From the NCBI RefSeq assembly GCF_030552475.1, contig NZ_JAUPED010000002.1, forward strand, positions 248,001 to 312,000: 64,000 nucleotides of DNA, written 5' to 3'. The number at the start of each line of letters is the position of its first letter. The stretch's first letter is position 1. The translations under genes were made by a program, and so were the position numbers. Below the pieces are notes generated by a model that did not search any database, was not told where the DNA came from, and saw nothing but the letters and a program-made list of their open reading frames with translations. This DNA comes from Mariniflexile sp. AS56. GTDB taxonomy: Bacteria > Bacteroidota > Bacteroidia > Flavobacteriales > Flavobacteriaceae. This document shows, one piece after another, positions 9,077 through 18,077 of this stretch.

Positions 9077-10117
9077 ATGATTAAAGCATCTTATAAAAAA
9101 TACATTTTAAATTTTAAGCAAGCTAGTGGCACGTCTCGGGGTGTTTTAAAAACCAAGGAGACTTGGTTTCTTATTTTAAATTCTGAAGAAAAAAAAGGCA
9201 TTGGTGAATGTGGGATATTTAGAGGCTTATCAGTTGATGATAGACCCGACTACGAAGAAAAATTACAGTGGGTTTGTGAAAATATTCATTTAGGTTTAGC
9301 AGGGTTGTTACTTGAGCTAATCGAATTTCCAAGTATTCAATTTGGTTTGGAAACCGCATTTAAATCTTTAGAAAGCAGAGATCCTTTTGAAATATATCCA
9401 TCAAAATTTACAAATAATGAAGATGCCATACCTATAAACGGATTGATTTGGATGGGTTCTGAAGCTTTTATGAAGCAGCAAATTGAGTCTAAAATTAACG
9501 ATGGTTTCAATTGTATTAAAATGAAAATTGGTGCAATCGATTTTCAAACGGAAATCAAACTTTTAAAATCCATTAGAAAGGAATTCACGTCAAGAGACAT
9601 TGAGCTTCGCGTAGATGCTAATGGAGCTTTTTCAACTTCGGAAGCTTTAGAAAAGCTTAAAACACTATCAGATTTAGATATTCATTCCATTGAACAGCCC
9701 ATAAAACAAGGGCAAGTGGAAGCTATGACAACACTTTGCGCACAAACACCGTTACCCATTGCTTTAGATGAAGAATTAATAGGCGTGTTTTCTGTAACAG
9801 AAAAGCAAAAGCTGCTACAAACTATAAAACCCCAATATATTATTTTAAAACCGAGTTTAGTTGGCGGTTTTCAAGGTAGTGACACGTGGATTGAAATAGC
9901 AGAAGAAAACAAAATAGGGTGGTGGATAACTAGTGCTTTAGAAAGCAATGTGGGCTTAAATGCTATTGCCCAGTATACCTATACAAAACAAAGTAAATTA
10001 CCTCAAGGTTTGGGTACAGGTGGTTTGTTTACCAATAATTTTGATTGCCCCTTACAAGTAAAAAATGGTACTTTGCAGTACGTTAATAAAACAAATTGGA
10101 AATTTAATTTAGTATAA
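9077..10117 (+). CDS. menC: o-succinylbenzoate synthase (enolase superfamily)
   Basis: Dehydrates SHCHC to o-succinylbenzoate in menaquinone synthesis. The enolase-superfamily residues are visible: the KxK pair in CIKMKIGAIDF, metal ligands in LRVDANGAF, HSIEQPI and ALDEELIG, and the second-side lysine in YIILKPSLVGGFQG. The 346-residue length is normal. By sequence alone it could be called a dipeptide epimerase, but position between menB/menA and menE settles the assignment. It begins directly after the UPF0173 stop codon. Confidence 0.9.
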   Translation: MIKASYKKYILNFKQASGTSRGVLKTKETWFLILNSEEKKGIGECGIFRGLSVDDRPDYEEKLQWVCENIHLGLAGLLLELIEFPSIQFGLETAFKSLESRDPFEIYPSKFTNNEDAIPINGLIWMGSEAFMKQQIESKINDGFNCIKMKIGAIDFQTEIKLLKSIRKEFTSRDIELRVDANGAFSTSEALEKLKTLSDLDIHSIEQPIKQGQVEAMTTLCAQTPLPIALDEELIGVFSVTEKQKLLQTIKPQYIILKPSLVGGFQGSDTWIEIAEENKIGWWITSALESNVGLNAIAQYTYTKQSKLPQGLGTGGLFTNNFDCPLQVKNGTLQYVNKTNWKFNLV

Positions 10118-10118
10118 C

Positions 10119-11072
10119 ATGAAATACATACAACAAGCATATAAAGGTAAAAACGAACTTTGGATGTTCCTGCTTACAGCATCTATAATTTCAGGGGTTT
10201 TTGTTTTAAACTTTATAGCCTATTTATTTACCTCTCCAGAAGATTTAGATAAAGCTTACGAATTAATGAAGGGCATACCTGCAAATATTTCGCTGGTAAT
10301 GAATTTGTTACCTTTTGCATTTCTGTTAGGTTTACTTTTTGTATTTGTTAAATACGTGCATCAAAGAAGCCTTTTATCGTTAACTACGTCTAGAGGTAAA
10401 GTAGATATTGGTAGAATTATATTTTCTTTTTTATTGATTGTAACTATAACCTTAGTGAGTTTCGGAATTTCTTATTACTTAGATCCTTCGGAAATCGCCT
10501 TGCAATTTAATCTAGAGAAGTTTGTTGTATTATTTATAATAAGTATACTCCTGTTCCCTTTCCAAATAGGATTAGAGGAGTACTTATTTAGAGGGTATTT
10601 TATGCAACAAATTGGTATTATGGTTAAAAATAAATGGGTGCCTCTACTTATAACTTCTGTCTTTTTTGGTGTTGCACATAGTGCAAATCCAGAGGTTGCA
10701 GAACTGGGTCTTGTCGTGATGGTATTTTATATTGGCACAGGACTTTTATTAGGAATAATGACTTTAATGGACGAAGGCCTTGAATTAGCTTTAGGCTTTC
10801 ATTTAGGAAATAATTTATTGGCGGCCTTATTAATAACTTCAGATTGGTCGGCATTACAAACGGATGCTGTTTTTAGATATACAGCCGAAGAAGCGAATAC
10901 CACAGCTGCTGAAATTATAATGCCAGTTCTAATCTTGTACCCCATTATCCTATTTGTATTATCAAAAAAATATGGTTGGAGCGATTGGAAAGAAAAGTTA
11001 TTTGGAAAGGTCGTTGAACCTTTAAAAGAGGATGCTTTAATTTTAGAAGACAATAATTCAAGTGGAAATTAA
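10119..11072 (+). CDS. CPBP-family intramembrane metalloprotease
   Basis: A 317-residue membrane protein with about eight helices and the CPBP (CAAX protease and bacteriocin-processing, Abi) motifs: EEYLFRGYF with the glutamate pair, FFGVAHSANPEV with the first histidine, and GFHLGNNLL with the second. Family members cleave within the membrane or act as membrane factors; no substrate can be named here. It starts one base after menC, and its last bases overlap the GTG start of menE, so it belongs to the men transcript without an obvious quinone role. Confidence 0.88.
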   Translation: MKYIQQAYKGKNELWMFLLTASIISGVFVLNFIAYLFTSPEDLDKAYELMKGIPANISLVMNLLPFAFLLGLLFVFVKYVHQRSLLSLTTSRGKVDIGRIIFSFLLIVTITLVSFGISYYLDPSEIALQFNLEKFVVLFIISILLFPFQIGLEEYLFRGYFMQQIGIMVKNKWVPLLITSVFFGVAHSANPEVAELGLVVMVFYIGTGLLLGIMTLMDEGLELALGFHLGNNLLAALLITSDWSALQTDAVFRYTAEEANTTAAEIIMPVLILYPIILFVLSKKYGWSDWKEKLFGKVVEPLKEDALILEDNNSSGN

Positions 11073-12156
11073 TTATAACTTCATTCACGAACATTTTAAA
11101 ATAAATGGGCTTCATTATTCGTATATAGACCTTTTACAGTTTGCTTATTATTTTGTGAAAAATGGCGAAACTTACCAGCAAGAAATCGGGATATTTCTGC
11201 TTGATTGGTTAAATGCGAATGATTTTGTTGAAGTAAAAACATCAGGTTCTACAGGCATCCCGAAACCTATAAGAATAAAAAAGGATGCTATGGTACATTC
11301 TGCTTTAGCTACGGGCGAGTTTTTCAATTTAAAGGCTGGAGATACCGCTTTACATTGTTTGCCATCACAGTTTATTGCAGGTAAAATGATGCTAGTAAGG
11401 GCGATTATTTTAGGTTTAGAACTTGATATAATTAAACCTACTACCAAACCTGTTTTTGACTATACAAAACATTATCATTTTTGTGCTATGATTCCGTTGC
11501 AACTTGAAAATGCGTTGCGAAATTCTGATAAAATAAAAACCATTATTATTGGTGGCGCTGCGGTTTCAATAGCGCTAAAAGAGAAAATACAACGGGTGGA
11601 TTCTCATGTTTATGAGACTTATGGAATGACGGAAACCGTGACTCATATTGCGCTTAAAAAACTCAATAATTTCACTTCATTGCGAGAAGGTGCGACGAAT
11701 CAGCCTGTAGAATGTTATTTTAAAATACTTCCAAATATTAGTATTTCTAGAGATACAAGAGGTTGCCTTGTTATAAATGCTCCAAAGCTTTCAGAAGAAA
11801 AGATTATAACTAATGATATTGTAAATATTCATTCTAAAACTGAATTTGAATGGTTAGGGCGTTTTGATAACGTCATAAATTCCGGTGGCTTAAAATTATT
11901 TCCAGAGCAAATAGAAGCGAAACTTCAGAACAACTTGTCTCAACGTTTTTTTGTTAGTTCTATTCCACACGAAACTTTTGGAGAACAACTTGTTTTGGTT
12001 TTAGAAGGAAACGAAACCTTAATTGATCCTTCTATTTTTTCCGAATTAAAAAAACACGAAAAGCCCAAACATATTTTTAGTGTTAAGCAGTTTGTAGAAA
12101 CTACTTCGGGAAAAATTCAACGTACAAAAACCTTAGAACTAATCGATTTTAAGTAG
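11062..12156 (+). CDS. menE: o-succinylbenzoate-CoA ligase
   Basis: AMP-forming ligase of the ANL family that activates o-succinylbenzoate with CoA. Motifs: the P-loop VKTSGSTGIPKPI, YETYGMTETVTHI, WLGRFDNVINSGGLKLFPEQIE, and the C-terminal lysine region TTSGKIQRTKTLE. The protein is short for the family (364 residues), as is usual for flavobacterial MenE. The start is a GTG that overlaps the CPBP gene by 11 bases. It is the last gene of the cluster. menF, menD and menH are not in the window. Confidence 0.92.
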   Translation: MEINYNFIHEHFKINGLHYSYIDLLQFAYYFVKNGETYQQEIGIFLLDWLNANDFVEVKTSGSTGIPKPIRIKKDAMVHSALATGEFFNLKAGDTALHCLPSQFIAGKMMLVRAIILGLELDIIKPTTKPVFDYTKHYHFCAMIPLQLENALRNSDKIKTIIIGGAAVSIALKEKIQRVDSHVYETYGMTETVTHIALKKLNNFTSLREGATNQPVECYFKILPNISISRDTRGCLVINAPKLSEEKIITNDIVNIHSKTEFEWLGRFDNVINSGGLKLFPEQIEAKLQNNLSQRFFVSSIPHETFGEQLVLVLEGNETLIDPSIFSELKKHEKPKHIFSVKQFVETTSGKIQRTKTLELIDFK

Positions 12157-12266
12157 TTCAGAATTTATAAGTTGCAGCATCCTAAAATAATAATCTAGGA
12201 GTATTTTCCATACTCATACACTAAGATAATGGTGCATGCTATTCAATATAAAAGCCCAAATAAAGT

Positions 12267-13895
12267 TTAAACTTGTAAAACCCCGAGGTTAAAAGGCTTT
12301 TCAATAGGAGCGTGGTTTGCCGCTTCTATACCCATGCTTAACCATTTACGTGTGTGCAGCGGGTCGATAACTCCATCGGTCCAAATACGCGAAGCTGCGT
12401 AATAAGGAGACACTTGGTTATCGTATCTGTCTTTAATTTTATTAAAAAGTTCGTCTTCCTTCTCTTTAGTTATTTTTTCACCTTTCTTTTCTAAAGATGC
12501 TTTTTCTATTTGAAGCAGGACTTTGGCTGCCGAATTACCACTCATAACAGCGAGTTCTGCACTTGGCCATGCAACAATCAGTCTCGGGTCGTATGCTTTA
12601 CCACACATCGCGTAATTACCAGCTCCATAGCTATTACCTATAATTACTGTGAATTTTGGCACCACCGAGTTGCTAACGGCATTCACCATTTTAGCACCAT
12701 CTTTAATAATACCACCATGTTCACTTTTGCTTCCTACCATGAAACCTGTCACGTCTTGTAAAAACACCAAGGGTATTTTTTTCTGGTTACAATTTGCAAT
12801 AAAGCGGGTGGCTTTATCGGCGCTATCGTTATAAATAACACCACCAAATTGCATTTCGCCATTTGCTGTTTTAACTAACTTACGTTGGTTGGCAACAATA
12901 CCTACAGCCCAACCATCTATTCGCGCATAACAGGTGATGATGGTTTTTCCGTAGCCTGCTTTGTATTCATCAAATTCTGAATTATCAACCAAACGCTTAA
13001 TAATTTCATACATATCGTATTGATCGGCTCTCGATTTTGGCAGAATTCCGTAAATATCTTCAGGGTTCTCTTTAGGTTTGGCAGCATCAATTCGGTTATA
13101 ACCGGCTTTGTCAAAATCACCTATTTTACCTATTATATTTTTAATGGTATCTAAAGCATCTTTATCATCTTTGGCTTTATAATCCGTAACCCCACTAATT
13201 TCACAATGGGTAGTGGCACCTCCAAGTGTTTCATTATCGATGGTTTCTCCAATGGCTGCTTTTACCAAATAACTACCAGCTAAAAAGATACTTCCCGTTT
13301 TATCAACAATTAAAGCTTCGTCGCTCATAATGGGTAAATACGCACCACCAGCAACACAACTGCCCATAACAGCCGCAATTTGGGTAATGCCCATGCTACT
13401 CATTATGGCGTTGTTTCTAAAAATACGTCCGAAATGTTCTTTATCAGGGAAAATCTCATCCTGTAAGGGTAAATAAACACCGGCACTATCAACTAAATAT
13501 ATAATGGGTAGTCTGTTCTCAATAGCTATTTCTTGAGCTCTTAAATTCTTTTTGGCAGTAATAGGAAACCATGCACCCGCTTTAACGGTAGCGTCATTAG
13601 CAACCACAATGCATTGCTTTCCTTTTACATAACCTATTTTAACAACAACACCAGCAGAAGGGCAACCACCATGCGATTCGTACATGCCTTCACCTGCAAA
13701 AGCAGCAATTTCAATAGACTTAGAATTAGGATCTAATAAGTAATTAACACGTTCATGGGCTGTCATTTTACCTTTAGCACGTTGCTTCTCAATACTCTTT
13801 TTTCCGCCACCTAAATGGACTTGCGAAAGGCGATTATTAAGGTCTGATACTAATAATTTATTATGATCTTCGTTTTTGTTGAAGTTTAAATCCAT
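12267..13895 (-). CDS. acyl-CoA carboxylase, carboxyltransferase (beta) subunit
   Basis: A 542-residue biotin-dependent carboxyltransferase subunit. Both crotonase-like halves are present: the N half has GKMTAHERVNYLLDP and PIIYLVDSAGVYLPLQDEIF, and the C half has PLVFLQDVTGFMVGSKSEH and IGNSYGAGNYAMCGKAYDPR. The sequence resembles methylcrotonyl-CoA carboxylase beta (leucine breakdown) more than propionyl-CoA carboxylase, but substrate choice cannot be settled by eye. No biotin carboxylase alpha subunit is adjacent. It stands alone between men and the redox operon, convergent with menE. Confidence 0.9.
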   Translation of the reverse strand: MDLNFNKNEDHNKLLVSDLNNRLSQVHLGGGKKSIEKQRAKGKMTAHERVNYLLDPNSKSIEIAAFAGEGMYESHGGCPSAGVVVKIGYVKGKQCIVVANDATVKAGAWFPITAKKNLRAQEIAIENRLPIIYLVDSAGVYLPLQDEIFPDKEHFGRIFRNNAIMSSMGITQIAAVMGSCVAGGAYLPIMSDEALIVDKTGSIFLAGSYLVKAAIGETIDNETLGGATTHCEISGVTDYKAKDDKDALDTIKNIIGKIGDFDKAGYNRIDAAKPKENPEDIYGILPKSRADQYDMYEIIKRLVDNSEFDEYKAGYGKTIITCYARIDGWAVGIVANQRKLVKTANGEMQFGGVIYNDSADKATRFIANCNQKKIPLVFLQDVTGFMVGSKSEHGGIIKDGAKMVNAVSNSVVPKFTVIIGNSYGAGNYAMCGKAYDPRLIVAWPSAELAVMSGNSAAKVLLQIEKASLEKKGEKITKEKEDELFNKIKDRYDNQVSPYYAASRIWTDGVIDPLHTRKWLSMGIEAANHAPIEKPFNLGVLQV

Positions 13896-13981
13896 TGCTA
13901 ATTTAGTTTGAAGCTAAAATACAAAAGTTTCAATTATAGTATAACGAATGTTAATGTTTTATTAATTAATATTACACGGAA

Positions 13982-14034
13982 TTAGTCTCCTTGGAAACTA
14001 AATAATTTATTTCTATATTTACCATAGAAACTAA
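13982..14034 (+). promoter_or_regulatory. promoter with probable MarR-family operator
   Basis: TTAGTCTCC-TT-GGAAACTAA (13982-14001) is an inverted repeat with nine-base arms and one mismatched pair. A second half-site, GAAACTAA, lies at 14027-14034. A Bacteroidota-type promoter fits between them: TTG at 991-993 of the 13 kb block, a 20-base spacer, and TATATTTA at 14014-14021. The repeat would therefore cover the -33 region and the half-site would lie near the transcription start. The MarR gene two genes downstream is the obvious candidate regulator. Confidence 0.5.
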
Positions 14035-14077
14035 TTAGATTTTCGCTTTTGCGGAAATAAACCAAAACATTTTTTAA

Positions 14078-14608
14078 ATGAAAAAAATTATCGCTTTTGC
14101 AGGATCGAACAGTAAAGAATCAATTAATAAAAAATTAGCAACGTATGCAGCAAGTTTAGTAAGTGAAGCTGAAGTAACCGTCTTAGACTTGAATGATTTT
14201 GAATTACCCTTATTTGGTGTCGATTTAGAAGCAGAGAAGGGAATTCCAGAAAATGCACAACAATTTTTAGATATAATTAAATCGACAGATGGTATTGTTT
14301 TATCATTAGCAGAACATAATGGAGCTTATTCTACGGTTTTCAAAAATTTATTCGATTGGATGTCTAGAATTGAAGGAAAACTATGGAGCAATAAACCTAT
14401 GCTTTTAATGGCAACCTCACCAGGTGCTCGTGGTGGTGCCTCTGTGCTAGATGTTGCAAAGAATAGATTTCCTTTTATGGGAGGTCATATTGTTGCCGAT
14501 TTTTCATTACCAAGTTTTGACGAGAACTTTAAAGAGGGTCAGATTGTAAATTCAGAATTGAATTCTAGCTTATTAAAAGCTACAGAAACGCTTCAAAATA
14601 GTTTGTAA
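14078..14608 (+). CDS. NAD(P)H-dependent FMN reductase
   Basis: A 176-residue flavodoxin-like-fold reductase. The FMN phosphate-binding segment AFAGSNSKESINKKLA opens the protein; FELPLFGVDLEAEKGIP and HNGAYSTVFKNLFDWMSR match the NADPH-dependent FMN reductase family, and SPGARGGASVLD follows. It probably reduces flavin, quinones or similar electrophiles. First gene of a four-gene run (reductase, GNAT, MarR, pirin) behind a palindromic promoter, which suggests an inducible response to quinone-like or oxidative stress. That role is inference from context. Confidence 0.9.
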   Translation: MKKIIAFAGSNSKESINKKLATYAASLVSEAEVTVLDLNDFELPLFGVDLEAEKGIPENAQQFLDIIKSTDGIVLSLAEHNGAYSTVFKNLFDWMSRIEGKLWSNKPMLLMATSPGARGGASVLDVAKNRFPFMGGHIVADFSLPSFDENFKEGQIVNSELNSSLLKATETLQNSL

Positions 14609-14609
14609 T

Positions 14610-14894
14610 ATGGAAGTAAAGCAAATTGATAACGAGAAAAAAGGCGCTTTTTATATTGAAATGGACACCGTAAAAGTGGCTGAAATGACCTACTCTCACG
14701 CGAAGCCAAATAAAATTATTATAGACCACACAGAAGTGAGCGACACTCTAAAAGGGCAGGGTGTGGGCTATAAGTTGGTAGCTGCTGCGGTAGATTATGT
14801 ACGTACAAATAACTTAAAAGTGATTCCGTTATGTCCATTTGCAGCTGCTGTTTTCAAGAAGAAACATGATGAATATGTAGATGTTTTAGCCTAA
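14610..14894 (+). CDS. small GNAT-type N-acetyltransferase
   Basis: A 94-residue protein of the short Acetyltransf_CG/YjdJ type. It has the acetyl-CoA pyrophosphate loop LKGQGVGYKLVAAAVDYVR and the C-terminal VIPLCPFAAAVFKKK motif that marks this subgroup. The acceptor is unknown. It starts one base after the reductase stop and ends 11 bases before the MarR gene, so the three are very likely co-transcribed. Confidence 0.88.
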   Translation: MEVKQIDNEKKGAFYIEMDTVKVAEMTYSHAKPNKIIIDHTEVSDTLKGQGVGYKLVAAAVDYVRTNNLKVIPLCPFAAAVFKKKHDEYVDVLA

Positions 14895-14905
14895 ATAAAT
14901 AGAAA

Positions 14906-15343
14906 ATGGGAGATATAAGTAAAGATATCAATTCAAAATTTGATAACAACAGAGTAAAAGCGTTGTTGAATATTTTATATACAGCCAATTGGGTTTCAAG
15001 CTATCAAAATGAGTTTTTTAAACCATATGGTATATCACCGCAACAATATAATATTCTTAGAATATTAAAAGGAGCTGATGACCCTATAAATGTTCAGGTG
15101 ATTAAAGATAGAATGATAGAGCGTTCCCCAAATGCCACGCGTTTAATGGATAAACTCTGTGCTAAAAATTATATTAAACGTTTACCTGATGAACGCGATA
15201 GGCGTGTTGTTAAAATAATTATTACTCAAGAGGGCATTAATCTTTTAGAAACCATTCCCGTAAGTTTAAATAGTAAATTATTAAAAAATTTAACTGAGGA
15301 AGAAGCAGAACAATTAAGTAACCTGCTTGATAAAATGAGGTAA
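14906..15343 (+). CDS. MarR-family transcriptional regulator
   Basis: A 145-residue winged-helix repressor. The visible elements are an N-terminal dimerisation helix (ILYTANWVSSYQNEFF), the DNA-recognition region VQVIKDRMIERSPNATRLMDKL, and the wing KRLPDERDRRVVKIIITQEG, where DERDRR is the classic MarR wing motif. Regulators of this type often sense phenolics, quinones or thiol oxidation. The nearby palindrome at 13982-14001 is its likely operator, implying autoregulation of the whole operon. Confidence 0.92.
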   Translation: MGDISKDINSKFDNNRVKALLNILYTANWVSSYQNEFFKPYGISPQQYNILRILKGADDPINVQVIKDRMIERSPNATRLMDKLCAKNYIKRLPDERDRRVVKIIITQEGINLLETIPVSLNSKLLKNLTEEEAEQLSNLLDKMR

Positions 15344-15417
15344 CATTCTAGGGAAACAGGAGTTTGTTAAAAGTAATTAAAAATAAATCCGCCTCATCGG
15401 AAATAATAAATAATAAA

Positions 15418-16140
15418 ATGAAAATACTAATTCATAAAGCCAATAATCGTGGTGTTGCCAACCATGGTTGGTTACAGGCAAACCATTCATTTAGTTTTGC
15501 AAGTTATAATAATCCGGAAAAAGTCCATTTTGGTGCTTTACGCGTTTTAAATGATGATGTTATTGCCCCTAAGATGGGTTTTGGAACGCATCCACACGAT
15601 AACATGGAAATTATAACCATTCCGTTAAAAGGTGTTTTAAAACACAAAGATAACATGGGAGATACATGGTTATCTGTAATGCCAGGAGAAGTGCAGGTTA
15701 TGAGCGCGGGTACAGGTGTACAACATTCAGAAATTAACGGATCGGTAGATGACCATTTAAGTTTATTTCAAATTTGGGTATTTCCTAATAAGGAGGATGT
15801 GCAACCGAGATATGACCAAAAAGCATTTGATGAAAGTGAAAGAAAGAATAAACTTCAAACCTTAGTGTCTTCAATGGATGATCAGGAAGCTGGTAGTTTG
15901 AAAATTTATCAAGATGCTGTAATTTCCCGAATAGATTTAGATGAAGGCGCCGAATTTAAATACCAACTTAAAAGTGAAAATCACGGTGTTTATGTTATGA
16001 CTATTGATGGAAATGTGTCGATTGAAAACGAAAATCTAGAAAAACGTGATGCCGCCGGTATCTCGGAAACCGCATTTTTCACCATGAAAGCGGAAGCAGC
16101 TTCTAGTTTGTTATTTATTGAAGTGCCTATGAAGTTTTAA
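15418..16140 (+). CDS. pirin-family bicupin protein
   Basis: A 240-residue bicupin. The N-terminal cupin carries the metal-binding residues in GFGTHPHDNMEIITIPLKG and VQHSEIN; the C-terminal cupin is less conserved, as usual. The segment NHGWLQANHSFSFASYNNP is the pirin hallmark. Bacterial pirins have been described as quercetinases or redox-linked regulators; which applies is unknown. The ATG at 15418 is chosen because the family begins with a short strand; a TTG at 15364 would add 18 poorly conserved residues. Last gene of the MarR operon. Its stop overlaps the stop of the convergent glycoside hydrolase. Confidence 0.9.
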   Translation: MKILIHKANNRGVANHGWLQANHSFSFASYNNPEKVHFGALRVLNDDVIAPKMGFGTHPHDNMEIITIPLKGVLKHKDNMGDTWLSVMPGEVQVMSAGTGVQHSEINGSVDDHLSLFQIWVFPNKEDVQPRYDQKAFDESERKNKLQTLVSSMDDQEAGSLKIYQDAVISRIDLDEGAEFKYQLKSENHGVYVMTIDGNVSIENENLEKRDAAGISETAFFTMKAEAASSLLFIEVPMKF

Positions 16141-17768
16141 TTCATTTTTAAAATAATAGGCACAACTAAGTTATTATCGTCTTCATATGGAATGGAATTC
16201 ACAACTAACTCATTTACTTTTGAGTTGACGCCTCCTAATTTGTTGGTTTGTGTGAAATCACCAGCTTCATTATTGTTTTTATCTAAAGCTGAAACAACAA
16301 AAACTTTAGTATCCATTTGTGTTTGAGTTAATAAGAACTCATTTCCAGCGACTATATCGAGTATTTTAGAACCATCGTTCTGGTGTGTGATAGCTTGGGT
16401 TGCATTATCGAAAGCATAAACTACATATTTTACAGGTAGATCTCCATCTGAAGCCTTTTTTGGGGTGTCCCATAAAAGCTTTAATGGTTCAAACCGAATG
16501 TTTGCTGGTTTTATAGGGCTGATGGTGTCTTTACCCAAGCCCAAAATAGGTGGTGCAAACGATTTGTATTTAAAATGGTTTGCGTTTAATGCATGGTTTA
16601 AACCCTTTAAATTATTTTTTATTGCGGTATAACTGTATGCAATTTGACCAAAAGTAGCATCCATATGTGATTGCCTATTTTGGTTTATTTGATTCTGAAT
16701 TTCTGTAATTTCCCAGGGGTTTGTATGATCCATTTTATAGTAACCTTGGCTTACATATAATTGCTTGCAGTAAATTTTGGTTTGATCGTTCCACCATTTG
16801 GATAGGGCCACATAATCTTGTGCTTTCGTTATTTTCCAATACAATTGAGGTGCTAAATAGTCTACTTTACCTGAATTTAACCAAGCTAAGGGGTCACAAT
16901 ATAGGGCGCTAAAAGAAGAGGTTCCAGTAATACCAGAAGGTGTTCCCGCTTTCCAAATTCCAAAGGGGCTTACACCAAACACAATATTCTTATTTTGAAC
17001 AGTATTAATGGTTTGTATAGCATCGTAAACCATTCCAATCATTAAATTCACGTTATCTCTACGCCAATTTTCTATGGTAGCAATACTGGTTGGGTTATTT
17101 TCTTTGTATGTTTTTGCATCTTGAGGTTTGGATTCCATTCCAGAATATGGGTAGAAATAGTCGTCAAAATGAATACCATCAACATCGTACCTTTTAGCAA
17201 TATCTTCTACCACACGAACAATATACGCTCTTACGGCAGGCAGCCCAGGATTTAACATTTTTAAGGATAATGCTTTATCTGTATTACTTAGTTTGGCTTG
17301 AAAAGTCCATGTTGGGTGTAAATTAGCCACATTATTGGGGGCCAAAACCATAGCAGGTGTTTGTTTAACGCGATATGGGTTTAACCACGCATGTAAATCG
17401 AGACCACGTGCATGCGCTTCTGTAACAGCAAATTCCAAAGGATCCCACATTGGGTTGGGAGCAACTCCTTGTGTTCCTGTAAGCCAATAAGACCAGGGGT
17501 CGATGGTTGAAGCGTACAAGGCGTCGCTTTCTGGGCGTACTTGCAAGAAAACAGTATTGTAGCCGTTTGCCTTTAAATTATCTAAAATAGTAACAAGCTC
17601 TGCTTGTTGCACAGCTGGTGTCGCTTTCCTGTTTGTTGGCCAAGAAATACTAGATATGGAAGGCACAAAAACGCCTCTTAAATCGGCTTTAGGTGTGGTG
17701 GTTTGTTTACCTATTTGTGCTTGTACTACAACACAAAAGAACAGAAAATAAAGGGCAACTATTTTCAT
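16137..17768 (-). CDS. GHL10-type glycoside hydrolase (DUF187)
   Basis: A 543-residue secreted protein with a signal peptide (KIVALYFLFFCVVVQAQ). The catalytic TIM barrel is the glycosyl-hydrolase-like 10 domain: DLRGVFVPSISSISWP, NGYNTVFLQVRPESDALY, LDLHAWLNPYRV, DGIHFDDYFYPY and DYLAPQLYW. The aspartates in HFDDYFYP are the probable active-site acids. From about residue 420 there is a fibronectin-III-like domain. Relatives such as DigH cleave denuded peptidoglycan glycan strands, so a cell-wall role is possible but not proven. Confidence 0.88.
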   Translation of the reverse strand: MKIVALYFLFFCVVVQAQIGKQTTTPKADLRGVFVPSISSISWPTNRKATPAVQQAELVTILDNLKANGYNTVFLQVRPESDALYASTIDPWSYWLTGTQGVAPNPMWDPLEFAVTEAHARGLDLHAWLNPYRVKQTPAMVLAPNNVANLHPTWTFQAKLSNTDKALSLKMLNPGLPAVRAYIVRVVEDIAKRYDVDGIHFDDYFYPYSGMESKPQDAKTYKENNPTSIATIENWRRDNVNLMIGMVYDAIQTINTVQNKNIVFGVSPFGIWKAGTPSGITGTSSFSALYCDPLAWLNSGKVDYLAPQLYWKITKAQDYVALSKWWNDQTKIYCKQLYVSQGYYKMDHTNPWEITEIQNQINQNRQSHMDATFGQIAYSYTAIKNNLKGLNHALNANHFKYKSFAPPILGLGKDTISPIKPANIRFEPLKLLWDTPKKASDGDLPVKYVVYAFDNATQAITHQNDGSKILDIVAGNEFLLTQTQMDTKVFVVSALDKNNNEAGDFTQTNKLGGVNSKVNELVVNSIPYEDDNNLVVPIILKMN

Positions 17769-17814
17769 ATTATTTAAAATATATTCTATTTTTTGAAATC
17801 TAAATAGTGCTATG

Positions 17815-17829
17815 ATAGGTACTACCTAT
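17815..17829. promoter_or_regulatory. perfect palindrome upstream of the GHL10 gene
   Basis: ATAGGTA-C-TACCTAT is a perfect inverted repeat with seven-base arms around one central base. It lies 47-61 bases upstream of the minus-strand GHL10 start at 17768. An outer AAATAG/CTATTT pair extends the symmetry. The position is right for an operator or promoter-proximal site, but no regulator is identified. Confidence 0.35.
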
Positions 17830-18077
17830 TTAAATATAAAAAGCCTTTTCTGAGTGGCTATTAACATTCGTAACAAAAAACGGTTAAAATTAAATAATTT
17901 ATCAACACGAATATTCAATAGGATAATAAAAAATAGACATGATATCGTTTTTTCATCTTAGTCGTAAAAAGCTTTTTGAATTGTACTATTTTTAAATGTA
18001 AAAACAGGGTTTTTAAACAAGCTAAAATTAAACATCTAAAAGCATACTTTTTTATTTAAAAATACGATATTTGCCTA

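Noticed and set aside
9127-9142. TGGCACG inside menC resembling a sigma-54 -24 box
   Set aside because: It lies inside a coding region, and the sequence at -12 spacing (GGGGT) does not match TTGCW.
12199-12215. GAGTAT/ATACTC hairpin after menE
   Set aside because: The stem has only six pairs and no T run follows, so it is too weak to call a terminator.
14041-14058. TTTCGC/GCGGAAA small hairpin in the leader of the FMN reductase gene
   Set aside because: Short, imperfect and without a defined context; not counted as a separate element.
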